From Anaerolineae bacterium (lineage in GTDB: Bacteria > Chloroflexota > Anaerolineae > Aggregatilineales > Phototrophicaceae), in assembly GCA_019912965.1 (NCBI GenBank), contig JAIOHM010000171.1:1-33433 (forward strand): 33,433 nucleotides of DNA, read 5' to 3'. Of the stretch, positions 8,246 through 15,572 are shown piece after piece. Under the pieces are notes generated by a model. That model searched no databases. It was not told the origin of the DNA and worked only from the letters and a program-made list of their open reading frames with translations. Every line of letters starts with the position of its first letter. Within the stretch, counting starts at the first letter, position 1. The position numbers were made by a program, and so were the translations under genes.

Positions 8246-9340
8246 TTATGCGGACTGTCCCAACCCCAACACGCCGAAAATCACGTAAGCGGCAATCAGC
8301 GCCAGCACCGTGTTAAAAACCGTCGCGCCCACATAAACCACCACCGGACGCCATCCCGCCGCCCGGACTTCTGCCAGCGTGAAGTCTAGCCCAATACACA
8401 CAAACGCCAGCGCGAATGCCCATTGATAAGCATTGTTCATCTCGCGTACCAGAGTCGGTGTGAACGCGCCTATAGAGGCCAAGACTGAAACCAGCACAAA
8501 ACCCAGCACAAACTTGGGGAAGCGTTCCCAGATGATTTTGGGTGTCGGGCGTTCGCCTTCACCACGCCGGACGACCAACGCGAAGTGCAACGCCAGCCCA
8601 AAAGCGATGAATCCAATCAGCACATTCTGCGAAAGTTTGACCACAGCCGCGACCTGTTGGGCTTCCGGGCCATAAATCGTGCCTGCGCCGACCACCGCTG
8701 CCGTCGTATCAATATTCCCGCCGAACCACGCCCCGGCAACCGTCGGTGTCAAGCCCATAGCTGTTGCTAACCACGGCATAATCACCATCAGGGGCAGGGC
8801 GACGATAATCACCAACGTTGTGATGTAACTGACTTCTTCTTTGCGGGCGGAAACTGCGCCTGCCGCTGCGATAGCGGCTGAAACGCCGCAGATCGCCACA
8901 GCCGAAGCCATAACTGCTTTCAACGTTTCTGGCAGTTTGAGCTTTCCGCCCAACCACCACGTAAAAAAGAAGACCGAAAGCACCATCACCAGTGCCTGAA
9001 TCAATCCGCCCGCACCTGTAGCAAACAAATCGCCTAAGCTGACGCGCGCCCCCAGAATCACCAGACCGATTTTCAGATAAAGCTCTGTGCGGATCGCTGG
9101 CCGCACAGCCGCATACAACCCGGTTAGACGCAGAACAGCATTAGCAATCAACCCGATAATCACTGCTGTAAGCGGATATTCCAGCGGATTTTGAGCCACA
9201 CCTTGCGCCCGAAAGCTGTTCGCAATCCAGCGGTCTACTTCGGCAACCAGCACCGTCAGTACAATGAGCAGGATGATTCCGCCGATCAACCCTGCCCATT
9301 GGTTGGCAGCAGACTTTTGAGGAACTGTTGTTGTAGTCAT
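8246..9340 (-). CDS. YeiH-family putative sulfate/anion exporter
   Basis: 364 aa, about ten membrane segments, matching the Cons_hypoth698/UPF0324 family in length and motifs. ELYLKIGLVILGARVSLGD, VMASAVAICGVSAAIAAAGA, WFGGNIDTTAAVVGAGTIYG and AAVVKLSQNVLIG are its signature helices. The family is called putative sulfate exporter, but direct transport evidence is thin. It starts with GGGGAAGATA upstream and follows the 144-aa anchored protein by 9 bases, suggesting the two work together. It is inside the pheS-pheT operon and so presumably under T-box control. Confidence 0.93.
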   Translation of the reverse strand: MTTTTVPQKSAANQWAGLIGGIILLIVLTVLVAEVDRWIANSFRAQGVAQNPLEYPLTAVIIGLIANAVLRLTGLYAAVRPAIRTELYLKIGLVILGARVSLGDLFATGAGGLIQALVMVLSVFFFTWWLGGKLKLPETLKAVMASAVAICGVSAAIAAAGAVSARKEEVSYITTLVIIVALPLMVIMPWLATAMGLTPTVAGAWFGGNIDTTAAVVGAGTIYGPEAQQVAAVVKLSQNVLIGFIAFGLALHFALVVRRGEGERPTPKIIWERFPKFVLGFVLVSVLASIGAFTPTLVREMNNAYQWAFALAFVCIGLDFTLAEVRAAGWRPVVVYVGATVFNTVLALIAAYVIFGVLGLGQSA

Positions 9341-9349
9341 TATCTTCCC

Positions 9350-9784
9350 CTATCGTGCCAGCAGGTTGAAAATCGGCCAACGGATGGCCGCATCGGTTGT
9401 AAACGTCAGGCTGGCCGCTGCCGAACATTGATTATCAAATTCCAGTCGTGCTTTGCCCGCAGGTGCTGTTTCGACTGTTTCAGTACCCAACGGAAGTGTG
9501 CCAACCAGAGATAATGTATCCCCATCGCATTGGAACAAATACACACCCATGCTTTCCAGTGAGGTTGGAACATTTTCAACAGTCGCCTTTTCGCCATCCA
9601 GTGTCCCGCTGATTTTCCAACCAGATACGGCTGGAACCGTCACACTGCTTGCCGACTCACCCGCTTCAGCTTTTAGGCTTACGTTTTGTGGGCCGGGACC
9701 AAGTAGCCCTGCCCCTATCACCAGCACAATCGCCAGTCCGATGATGGTTGCAAGCCAATCTTCAGAGAGTTTCAGATTGGTCAT
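9350..9784 (-). CDS. Small membrane-anchored protein paired with YeiH
   Basis: The ATG at 9784 is preceded by GGAGGGGGAA and gives 144 aa; further upstream the frame only overlaps pheS. Residues 6-29 (LSEDWLATIIGLAIVLVIGA) form one membrane helix. From memory, the EDW...IG opening resembles an N-terminal segment that some YeiH-type transporters carry fused. The rest, about 110 residues, is probably extracytoplasmic, beta-rich and has two Cys (FQCDG, DNQCSA). Placed 19 bases after pheS and 9 before yeiH. The role is unknown; an accessory subunit of the exporter is an inference. Confidence 0.75.
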   Translation of the reverse strand: MTNLKLSEDWLATIIGLAIVLVIGAGLLGPGPQNVSLKAEAGESASSVTVPAVSGWKISGTLDGEKATVENVPTSLESMGVYLFQCDGDTLSLVGTLPLGTETVETAPAGKARLEFDNQCSAAASLTFTTDAAIRWPIFNLLAR

Positions 9785-9803
9785 TTCCCCCTCCAAATCT
9801 GTT

Positions 9804-10838
9804 TTAGAACTGCTCCAGGAAGCGCAGATCATTGCCCCAAAAGTAACGAATATCATTGATGCCATGTTTCAGCATCGCCATACGTTCCGGCCCCATGCCG
9901 AACGCGAAACCACTCCACTGGCTGGGGTCATAGCCGCCGTTTCGCAGCACGGTTGGATGCATCATGCCCGCACCAGCGATTTCCAGCCAGCCCGCGTATT
10001 TACAAACCTTACAGCCTTGCCCACCACACAGGAAACACTCCACATCAATTTCCATGCTCGGCTCAGTGAATGGGAAGTAAGACGCACGGAAACGCACGGC
10101 TGCATTCGCCCCGAACATCCGGCGGGCGAACGCGGTTACAGTGCCCTTCAAATCGGTCATGCGGATGTTCCGCCCAATTGCCACACCCTCTAGTTGATGG
10201 AACTGCATCTCGCTGCGGGTGGTAATGTGTTCATAGCGGTAGCACATCCCCGGCAGAATCACGCGGATGGGTTGTGTGCCATTCCCGCCTAATTCGTGCA
10301 TCGACCGGATTTGTCCTGGTGAGGTATGCGTCCGCAGGATAACCCCCGGTGTGGTGGTATAGAAGGTATCCCACATATCGCGGGCAGGGTGATGCGGTGG
10401 AATATTCAACATCGAGAAGTTGGTTTCATCATCTTCCACATCCCGGCTGCGATAAACCTGAAAGCCCATGTCTGCCCAGATGGCATACAACTCCCGCAGC
10501 GTTTGTGTCGAGGGATGCAAACCACCCACCGAACGTTCACGTCCAGGCAGCGTGACATCAATCTGGCCTTCTTCCAGATCGCGCGCCAGTTCATGTTCAT
10601 GTACCAGCTTTTCACGTCCGATGTAGGCTTCGGTCAGCAAATCCCGGACTTCATTCGCTCGTTTGCCGAAGTCCGCCCGCTGTTCTTTCGGAAGCTGACC
10701 GATACCCCGGAGCAGCAGCGTCACACCGCCCTTGCCACCTAGATATTTGCTCTCCCATTCATGAAGCGCCCCGGAATCTTTTACCGCTTCCAGTTCGCTT
10801 AATGCACCAGTGTGTAGAGTTTCCAGTTGTTCCAGCAT
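9804..10838 (-). CDS. pheS: Phenylalanyl-tRNA synthetase alpha subunit
   Basis: 344 aa, normal for bacterial PheS. It has an N-terminal coiled coil (about 1-85, with YLGGKGGVTLLLRGIGQLP), then the class II core: HPARDMWDTFY, LRTHTSPGQIRSM, RYEHITTRSEMQFHQLEG (motif 2 region), ASYFPFTEPSMEIDV, the Cys cluster CFLCGGQGCKVCKYAGW, EIAGAGMMHPTVL and motif 3 GFAFGMGPERMAMLKHGI. It activates phenylalanine with ATP and transfers it to tRNA-Phe together with PheT. AGGAGAAAACCAT precedes the ATG. It is the first gene after a T-box leader. Unusually, pheT is not next but six genes downstream. Confidence 0.98.
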   Translation of the reverse strand: MLEQLETLHTGALSELEAVKDSGALHEWESKYLGGKGGVTLLLRGIGQLPKEQRADFGKRANEVRDLLTEAYIGREKLVHEHELARDLEEGQIDVTLPGRERSVGGLHPSTQTLRELYAIWADMGFQVYRSRDVEDDETNFSMLNIPPHHPARDMWDTFYTTTPGVILRTHTSPGQIRSMHELGGNGTQPIRVILPGMCYRYEHITTRSEMQFHQLEGVAIGRNIRMTDLKGTVTAFARRMFGANAAVRFRASYFPFTEPSMEIDVECFLCGGQGCKVCKYAGWLEIAGAGMMHPTVLRNGGYDPSQWSGFAFGMGPERMAMLKHGINDIRYFWGNDLRFLEQF

Positions 10839-10853
10839 ATGGTTTTCTCCTGG

Positions 10854-10900
10854 CCGTCAGCCACTAGCTTTTTCTGAAAGCTGAGGACTATAGGCTTAAA
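10854..10900. repeat. Degenerate heptad array between T-box terminator and pheS
   Basis: Units such as AAGCTGA, GGACTAT, AGGCTTA follow a 7-base phase and resemble the GGCTNNN array at 3160-3194. Weaker than the other arrays. Confidence 0.4.
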
Positions 10901-10940
10901 ACAAAAACTCCCGTCTCTAGTCAAATGCTAGGGACGGGAG
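10898..10940 (-). terminator. T-box regulated terminator
   Basis: A 13-position stem with one G-U pair, a loop of 7, and a T-rich tail on the minus strand. It is the switchable terminator of the T-box leader. Confidence 0.9.
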
Positions 10941-11131
10941 TAGGAATTTCCCGCGGTACCACCCTAATTGGCAGCATGTACGCCGCCCACTTCATTCCAT
11001 CCTGTTACGCCGGATGTAGCGAAAGCTCAGGAGTTGAATTCCGCGCCTGCTGCCCGCCGAGGCTTCCAGTCTATGGCCTCTGGCTCCCTGTGGGTACGTC
11101 CTGCGCGCACGTTCTCCGTCAGTGCTTTAGT
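10903..11131 (-). promoter_or_regulatory. T-box riboswitch leader of the phe operon
   Basis: On the minus strand the invariant antiterminator sequence AGGGTGGTACCGCGGG lies at 10950-10965, after a stem III of the usual form (GGCGGC...GCTGCC, about 10968-10990). A terminator hairpin follows: CTCCCGTC...GACGGGAG (10908-10940) with TTTTTGTTTT at 10898-10907. Uncharged tRNA pairs with the specifier and the T-box bulge to block termination. The likely specifier is TTC (Phe) at 11036-11038, followed by the purine that T-boxes prefer, in GGAATTCAACTCC. That placement is inferred by eye. The pheS start is 65 bases past the terminator. Confidence 0.94.
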
Positions 11132-11137
11132 GGGGCG

Positions 11138-11167
11138 ATTATGCATCTGTCTAAATACCTCTGTCAA
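11138..11167 (-). promoter_or_regulatory. Promoter of the T-box/phe operon
   Basis: TTGACA (11162-11167) and CATAAT (11138-11143) are separated by 18 bases on the minus strand. Transcription would begin near 11131, just before the structured leader. Confidence 0.6.
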
Positions 11168-11229
11168 GCCCCTGCCCATGCTGACCTGTTAAAATCTATT
11201 GACAATCTGGTTTGCGCCCTTCATATCTC

Positions 11230-11258
11230 TTGACGACCCTCAAAATCTATGTTATGGT
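11230..11258 (+). promoter_or_regulatory. Promoter of the HTH gene
   Basis: TTGACG (11230-11235), 17 bases, TATGGT (11253-11258), about 25 bases before the start at 11284. It is back to back with the phe operon promoter. Confidence 0.45.
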
Positions 11259-11283
11259 AGCAATGTTATGAAAGGGGTGTTCA

Positions 11284-11496
11284 ATGACTATCGTCAAACC
11301 ACGTATTGAAGGCGGATCAGTGTACTCTCGGCAAGAAGCCGCAGAGGCGCTGGGCGTCAGCCTCAGTACACTCAAAAGACTCATTCGTAAAGGACACCTC
11401 AAAGTGAGCAAGCCGGACGGTATGCGGCGTGTGTTTATCACCGGTGATAGTATCCAGTCGATGCTGGATAATACCGTCGTGGAGCGAGGTGCCTAG
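11284..11496 (+). CDS. Small helix-turn-helix DNA-binding protein (excisionase/MerR-like)
   Basis: 70 aa. Residues 13-60 (VYSRQEAAEALGVSLSTLKR, then KGHLKVSKPDGMRRVFITGD) form the HTH_17 fold: a winged helix-turn-helix in which SRQEAAEALGVS is the first helix pair and GMRRVFITGDSI the wing. Proteins like this act as small transcription regulators or phage/plasmid excisionases. No integrase or phage gene lies nearby, so a local regulator is more likely. AAAGGGG lies 6-12 bases before the ATG. A 61-aa frame follows after 4 bases. Confidence 0.85.
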   Translation: MTIVKPRIEGGSVYSRQEAAEALGVSLSTLKRLIRKGHLKVSKPDGMRRVFITGDSIQSMLDNTVVERGA

Positions 11497-11500
11497 AACT

Positions 11501-11686
11501 ATGCATCGGTTATTTGGAGTGAACTTGAAGGGTATATCCCTCGTGCAGGGCCTTAGCGGTCAAACCCCGTCATCATTGACGGGTTGGTTCGACGCGCCTG
11601 CATACCAGGATGCCTTTTTCGCGCCCGATAACCTGGATGCCGAGCGCAACGGTCAGTCTCACGGAAGGTGGTATTGTACTTCGTGA
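11501..11686 (+). CDS. Possible small protein, unknown
   Basis: 61 aa, MHRLFGVNLKGISLVQGL onward, starting 4 bases after the HTH stop with GAGGT at suitable distance. A soluble, Gly/Asp/Ala-rich sequence ending in RWYCTS; no family recognised. The DNA also contains an inverted repeat (CCCCGTCA/TGACGGG near 11565-11585), so it may be leader RNA instead of a gene. Confidence 0.4.
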   Translation: MHRLFGVNLKGISLVQGLSGQTPSSLTGWFDAPAYQDAFFAPDNLDAERNGQSHGRWYCTS

Positions 11687-11718
11687 CAATACGTCACCTT
11701 AACCCGAGGTTCCCTTCG

Positions 11719-11758
11719 AAGGGCGTGAGACTGAAACAAGAAAGTCCACGCCCTTTTT
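11719..11758 (+). terminator. Intrinsic terminator
   Basis: AAGGGCGTG and CACGCCCTT form a 9-base-pair stem around a 19-base loop, followed by TTT. It ends the HTH transcription unit or attenuates entry into the 85-aa gene downstream. Confidence 0.75.
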
Positions 11759-11794
11759 GTTTGTCTGATCGGCAAGTTGTGACGAGGTAACACG

Positions 11795-12052
11795 ATGGGA
11801 CAGATGCAGCAGCTCACAAATCGCAATTTTCTTCTGACCGATGCCGGAATGGAAGCCGTGTTTGAGGTCTTCGATGACCTGCACGACGCCGTTAGTGAAG
11901 GGCAAATCGATACCGTAACAGCGCTCAACAGCCGTGAACTGGTCGGCTGGCTGCGGGAACTGGTCTTTACTGCCCAGGAAACGATTGAGGAAATCGAAAA
12001 AGCCCATGTGCTGAATGCACGTCAGCACCCAACGCTTCGATTGGTCAAGTAA
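11795..12052 (+). CDS. Small acidic hypothetical protein
   Basis: 85 aa, MGQMQQLTNRNFLLTDAGME onward, with GAGGT six bases before the ATG, the same ribosome-site pattern as the HNH gene downstream. Acidic and mostly helical in appearance (FEVFDDLHDAVSEGQID, ELVFTAQETIEEIEKAHVL), no membrane segment and no catalytic motif. No family recognised. It is placed directly after a terminator hairpin and followed by a GGGCGAA/TTCGCCC hairpin at 12063-12079, so it may be transcribed by read-through or from an unseen promoter. Confidence 0.65.
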   Translation: MGQMQQLTNRNFLLTDAGMEAVFEVFDDLHDAVSEGQIDTVTALNSRELVGWLRELVFTAQETIEEIEKAHVLNARQHPTLRLVK

Positions 12053-12290
12053 CCACCAGGGCGGGCGAACCGTTCGCCCTGACGTATACGTACAAATCAT
12101 AAACGAACAGAATCGATAAGAGTTTCAAACCACATTTTGGGCGCGATTTAATGTAAAACAGGCGCAAACGGGATACAGTAGTCAGAATTAGATTTAATGT
12201 AAGCAGCCCCTCGATGTAGCGAAAGGGGAGACATGCAGGCAGATCATCATTGCAAATCACGCAGGTGGGCTAACGCACCCACCGATGTCA

Positions 12291-12342
12291 AGCGGGGAAG
12301 CCATTGCGCAAAATGGGTGTTGGCTCGGTTTCCCCGCTTTTT
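12291..12342 (+). terminator. Terminator-like stem with T-run
   Basis: AGCGGGGAA (12291-12299) pairs with TTCCCCGCT (12330-12339), with further pairing inside, followed by TTT. Confidence 0.7.
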
Positions 12343-12360
12343 AACGAGATTAAAAGATGA

Positions 12361-12402
12361 GGTTGAAGGGTTCAACCCCACTTAATCAAATTGCGGTATA
12401 AT
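12361..12402 (+). promoter_or_regulatory. Candidate promoter and operator of the HNH gene
   Basis: A consensus -10 TATAAT at 12397-12402 lies 61 bases before the TTG start. The perfect inverted repeat GGTTGAA/TTCAACC (12361-12377) covers the place where a -35 box would be; no good -35 is visible. That would suit an activator or repressor site, by inference. Confidence 0.4.
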
Positions 12403-12463
12403 GGATTATTGTGAAACATAGAGCAAAAGGCATCGTCAGTTGAGTGTTTTTTGAGGTAATATC

Positions 12464-13018
12464 TTGTCTATCTCCGCGCTCAAAGGCCGCGTCCTGCTGC
12501 TGAACGGAAGCAGTTGGGAACCCCTGGCGGTCATTACTGTCCCCCGCGCCATCAATCTGATTCTGGCGGGCAAAGCTGTCATTATCGAACATTCGGGACA
12601 TTTCCTCCAAACGATCCGTGATCAGTTCCCCGTTCCTTCGGTGATCGCGCTGCGGACATATGTGAATGTGCCACGCAGGCAGGCACATTGGAGCCGTAAA
12701 GGCGTGTTGGTACGCGATAACTACACCTGCATCTACTGTGGTGTGCAGCCCGGTTCGTGGGTGAAGGGCAAGATGCTTAACAAGAGCGACTTCACGGTTG
12801 ACCATATCTTCCCGAAGTCGCGGGGTGGAAAAGACCAGTGGACGAATACCGCCTGTGCCTGCTACACCTGTAACCATCGCAAAAGTGACCGGCTGCCCAA
12901 CGAGATCGGCATGAAACTGAAATGGGAGCCGAAGACACCCCGTACCAGTTATCTGGTGATTGCTGTTGGCACCGGGCCAGATGCCTGGAAACGGTATATC
13001 GAAATTCGTAACGACTAA
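12464..13018 (+). CDS. HNH endonuclease domain protein
   Basis: 184 aa from a TTG start with GAGGT six bases upstream. Residues 1-75 (LLLNGSSWEPLAVITVPRA, LILAGKAVIIEH) are the N-terminal region typical of the YP_-type HNH proteins widespread in Cyanobacteria and Chloroflexota. The HNH domain follows: VRDNYTCIYCG (CxxC), FTVDHIFPKSRGGKDQWTN (the DH of HNH) and CYTCNHRKSDR (second CxxC, zinc). It would be a metal-dependent DNA nuclease. The stand-alone setting gives no restriction or phage context; a terminator follows at 13022. Confidence 0.92.
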   Translation: MSISALKGRVLLLNGSSWEPLAVITVPRAINLILAGKAVIIEHSGHFLQTIRDQFPVPSVIALRTYVNVPRRQAHWSRKGVLVRDNYTCIYCGVQPGSWVKGKMLNKSDFTVDHIFPKSRGGKDQWTNTACACYTCNHRKSDRLPNEIGMKLKWEPKTPRTSYLVIAVGTGPDAWKRYIEIRND

Positions 13019-13021
13019 CAG

Positions 13022-13047
13022 ACAGAGGCCATCGTGCCTCTGTTTTT
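13022..13047 (+). terminator. Intrinsic terminator after the HNH gene
   Basis: CAGAGGC-(CATCGT)-GCCTCTG stem immediately after the stop, followed by TTTTT. Confidence 0.85.
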
Positions 13048-13136
13048 ATGACTCGTACAACTGCCGGGTGTGTTCCCGGTTTTTAGGGATTAGCTACCCC
13101 TGCCTAAACCAGTAAGGGGTTATTTGTTTATAGACA

Positions 13137-13167
13137 TTGCAACTTTATATGCTGCCGCGCGTATTAT
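13137..13167 (+). promoter_or_regulatory. Possible promoter of the ABC exporter operon
   Basis: TTGCAA (13137-13142) and TATTAT (13162-13167) with a long 19-base spacer, about 40 bases before the start. Weak. Confidence 0.3.
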
Positions 13168-13206
13168 TATGAAGTGAATTATCTGAATGCAGGGGGAGAT
13201 GAACAC

Positions 13207-14208
13207 ATGCCAGAAGCGCTTGTGGAAGTTCGGGGGCTTGCCAAAACCTACAAACGGCAGGACGGTACAGAAGTTCAGGCGGTACGGGGCATTGACCTGG
13301 ATATTTACCGGGGTGAAATCTTCAGTATGCTTGGCCCCAATGGGGCGGGCAAAACCACCACCATTTCAATGATTAGCGGTTTACTTTCGCCAACATCCGG
13401 TGAAGCAACGATTGGCGGTTTTTCAATTACCCGCCAACCGATGGATGCCAAACGATTGTTAGGTGTTGTGCCGCAGGAAATTGCTTTGTATCCCACCTTG
13501 AGTGCCCGACAAAATCTGGAATTCTTTGGCAAGATGTACGGGTTGGGCGGGAAAGATTTAGGTGCCGCCGTAGACGAAGTGCTGGAGTTCACCGATCTGA
13601 AGGAACGTTCGAAAGATCGGGTAGACACTTTTTCCGGTGGCATGAAGCGCCGCGTCAATATCGGCGTCGGGTTGCTGCACAAACCACAGTTGGTTTACAT
13701 GGACGAGCCGACAGTAGGTGTTGATCCGCAAAGTCGTCGCCGGATTCTGGACACAGTCATCCGATTGCGTGATGAGCGTAAGATGACGGTGTTGTATACC
13801 ACCCACTTGATGGAAGAAGCTCAGGAATTGAGCAATCGGGTGGGCATTATTGATCAAGGCAAGATGATCGCATTGGGAACAGTGGGTGATCTGGTACAGC
13901 AAGTGGGCGAGGAAGATCGTTTGCTGCTGAGTGTGGGCGACCAGAACGTGCCAGAAAGTTTGCTCCAAAGTTTCCAAAATGGAATCGATGGGGTGACGCG
14001 TGCGCTTTATGATGCGCCAGACCAGGATAATGAGGGCGCACGTTCGCACGGTTCGCTCACGATCTATGCCAGACGCGGACGCAAAGCACTACCACAGGTC
14101 ATCCAGATTGCCAATGAAGCTGGGCTTGATATTCTCTCGGTTGAAGTACGGGAGCCTGATCTGGAAGCAGTATTCCTCAAGCTCACCGGTCGCGCACTGA
14201 GGGACTGA
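13207..14208 (+). CDS. ABC-2 type exporter, ATP-binding subunit
   Basis: 333 aa. The ATG at 13207 is preceded by AGGGGGAGA; the frame extends to 13174 but that part looks like leader. Walker A GPNGAGKT (about 43-50), Q-loop VVPQEIALYPTL, signature FSGGMKRR, Walker B LVYMDEPTVGVDP, and H-loop LYTTHLMEEA are all intact. The last ~100 residues are the accessory C-terminal domain of drug/lipid exporters of the CcmA/DrrA group (ARRGRKALPQVIQIANEAG, EVREPDLEAVFLKLTGRAL). It hydrolyses ATP to drive the two permeases that follow (3- and 14-base gaps). Substrate unknown. Confidence 0.95.
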   Translation: MPEALVEVRGLAKTYKRQDGTEVQAVRGIDLDIYRGEIFSMLGPNGAGKTTTISMISGLLSPTSGEATIGGFSITRQPMDAKRLLGVVPQEIALYPTLSARQNLEFFGKMYGLGGKDLGAAVDEVLEFTDLKERSKDRVDTFSGGMKRRVNIGVGLLHKPQLVYMDEPTVGVDPQSRRRILDTVIRLRDERKMTVLYTTHLMEEAQELSNRVGIIDQGKMIALGTVGDLVQQVGEEDRLLLSVGDQNVPESLLQSFQNGIDGVTRALYDAPDQDNEGARSHGSLTIYARRGRKALPQVIQIANEAGLDILSVEVREPDLEAVFLKLTGRALRD

Positions 14209-14211
14209 ACC

Positions 14212-15558
14212 ATGCGAAAAATTTGGACGATTGCGTGGAAAGACCTGTATACCACTTTTAGCGACCGTAATCTGGTTATGATTATGCTGGCTGCGCCGCT
14301 GGCGATTGCCACCATCATCGGGCTGGCATTCGGGAATCTGGCGAGTGGTGATATTCCGGTGAGTGATATTCCAGTAGCCGTGGTCAACCTCGACACAGGC
14401 AGCACGAATATCAATTACGGCAGTATTTTTGTGAGCGCACTAGTGCCTCCTGCCGACGGGGAGAATGCTACCAGTGCTCTGCCATCCTGTGAGGCAACAG
14501 CGGGTTCCGCCGCGCCGACCGCAGGGACTACTAATGTGCTGTTTGACCTGACGGAAACTGTAGTTTTGGATGACCCGGCAGTTGCCAGAGATGGTGTAGA
14601 CGATGGCACTTATACAGCGGCCATTATCATTCCGGCGGACTTTAGCCAGAAGATCAATTATGGTTTCAGCGATCCGGTTGAAGCCACTCAGGTTGAAGTG
14701 TATGCCAACACTGGTCGAGCGGTTGGTGCGGGCATCATCCGCAGCGTGGTACAAAGCATCGGCAACCAGATTGCGACTGGCAACATCGCCGTCGCGGCTA
14801 CGCTCGATACGATTATGACTCAGTATGGTGTAGCGCGTTTGGGGCAGGTGGCTTCCGATCCAGCATTCGCGGCCAGTTTGGGCTGTGCTTTTACGCCACG
14901 TTTTAATTCCCTGACGATTGACCAGCAAACGGTTGCCGGACAAAGCAGCAGTGGCATCGCGGCGATTCTGGTGTTGTTCGGCTCGGCACAGGCCATGTTC
15001 TTCATGCTGTTCACCGGGCAGCAGGGTGTATTGAGCATTTTTGAAGAGCGGCAGCAGTGGACGCTGCAACGGTTGGTGGTTACACCGACGCCGCGCCTGT
15101 ATATCCTGCTGGGAAAAATTGTCGGAACATTTGTAAGTTGCGTGGTGCAGTTGGTGTTCCTATTCATTGCGCTGACGATTGTGGGCAGCATCATGAGTGG
15201 GCAGGCTGTATTTATCTGGGGCAATAATCTGCTGCTGCTTGGGCTGGTTATTTGCGCGGCTGCTGCGGCTTCTACAGGCATCGGCACTTTCCTTGCCGGG
15301 GTAGCCCGCACACCAGATCAAGGCGCAATGTTTGCCCAAATCCTGAATCTGGCGATGGCACTGTTGGGTGGTGCGTTCGGCTTTGTGCCTTCGGAGGCTT
15401 TGTCGCGGTTTTCACTCATCTACTGGGGAACCAATGCGTTCCAGAAACTAGCCGCTGGACAGAATGACATCGGACTCAATCTGGTTATCCTGTTCGGATT
15501 TTTCATCCTGCTGTTCGGTGTCGGCTTCTGGCTGTTCAACCGACGGTTGGATATATAA
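14212..15558 (+). CDS. ABC-2 type exporter permease 1
   Basis: 448 aa of the ABC2_membrane_3 (YhgE/DrrB-like) form. An N-terminal helix (VMIMLAAPLAIATIIGLAFG, about 23-42) is followed by a large extracytoplasmic loop (about 45-245) with Cys pairs, then five to six C-terminal helices (SSSGIAAILVLFGSAQAMFF, LVVTPTPRLYILLGKIVG and others). FEERQQWTLQRLVVTP is the cytoplasmic coupling segment that contacts the ATPase and recurs in permease 2. Starts 3 bases after the ATPase stop. With permease 2 it probably forms a heterodimeric exporter channel. Confidence 0.93.
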   Translation: MRKIWTIAWKDLYTTFSDRNLVMIMLAAPLAIATIIGLAFGNLASGDIPVSDIPVAVVNLDTGSTNINYGSIFVSALVPPADGENATSALPSCEATAGSAAPTAGTTNVLFDLTETVVLDDPAVARDGVDDGTYTAAIIIPADFSQKINYGFSDPVEATQVEVYANTGRAVGAGIIRSVVQSIGNQIATGNIAVAATLDTIMTQYGVARLGQVASDPAFAASLGCAFTPRFNSLTIDQQTVAGQSSSGIAAILVLFGSAQAMFFMLFTGQQGVLSIFEERQQWTLQRLVVTPTPRLYILLGKIVGTFVSCVVQLVFLFIALTIVGSIMSGQAVFIWGNNLLLLGLVICAAAAASTGIGTFLAGVARTPDQGAMFAQILNLAMALLGGAFGFVPSEALSRFSLIYWGTNAFQKLAAGQNDIGLNLVILFGFFILLFGVGFWLFNRRLDI

Positions 15559-15572
15559 GGAGGGGCAAAACG

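Larger units (their letters stand above)
12053..12463. other. Hairpin-rich gap, possible non-coding RNA
   Basis: No gene. It contains a hairpin (GGGCGAA...TTCGCCC, 12063-12079), a 10-base palindrome ACGTATACGT (12082-12091), a direct repeat GATTTAATGTAA (12145-12156 and 12191-12202), hairpins CCCCT...AGGGG (about 12207-12230) and GGTGGG...CCCACC (12263-12284), a terminator (12291-12342), a 7-bp inverted repeat GGTTGAA-GGG-TTCAACC (12361-12377) and TATAAT (12397-12402). The run 12190-12345 would fit a short structured RNA ending in a terminator. I do not recognise a known riboswitch class. Confidence 0.5.

Noticed and set aside
9453..10193. A 246-aa plus-strand open frame over the small anchored protein and pheS
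   Set aside because: It crosses two well-supported minus-strand genes and shows no protein family signature.
12190..12345. Known riboswitch (cobalamin, c-di-GMP, TPP, fluoride, guanidine)
   Set aside because: None of the conserved core sequences of these classes is present.
13174..13206. Upstream GTG start of the ABC ATPase
   Set aside because: Poor ribosome site, and it would place the AGGGGGAGA sequence inside the coding region.
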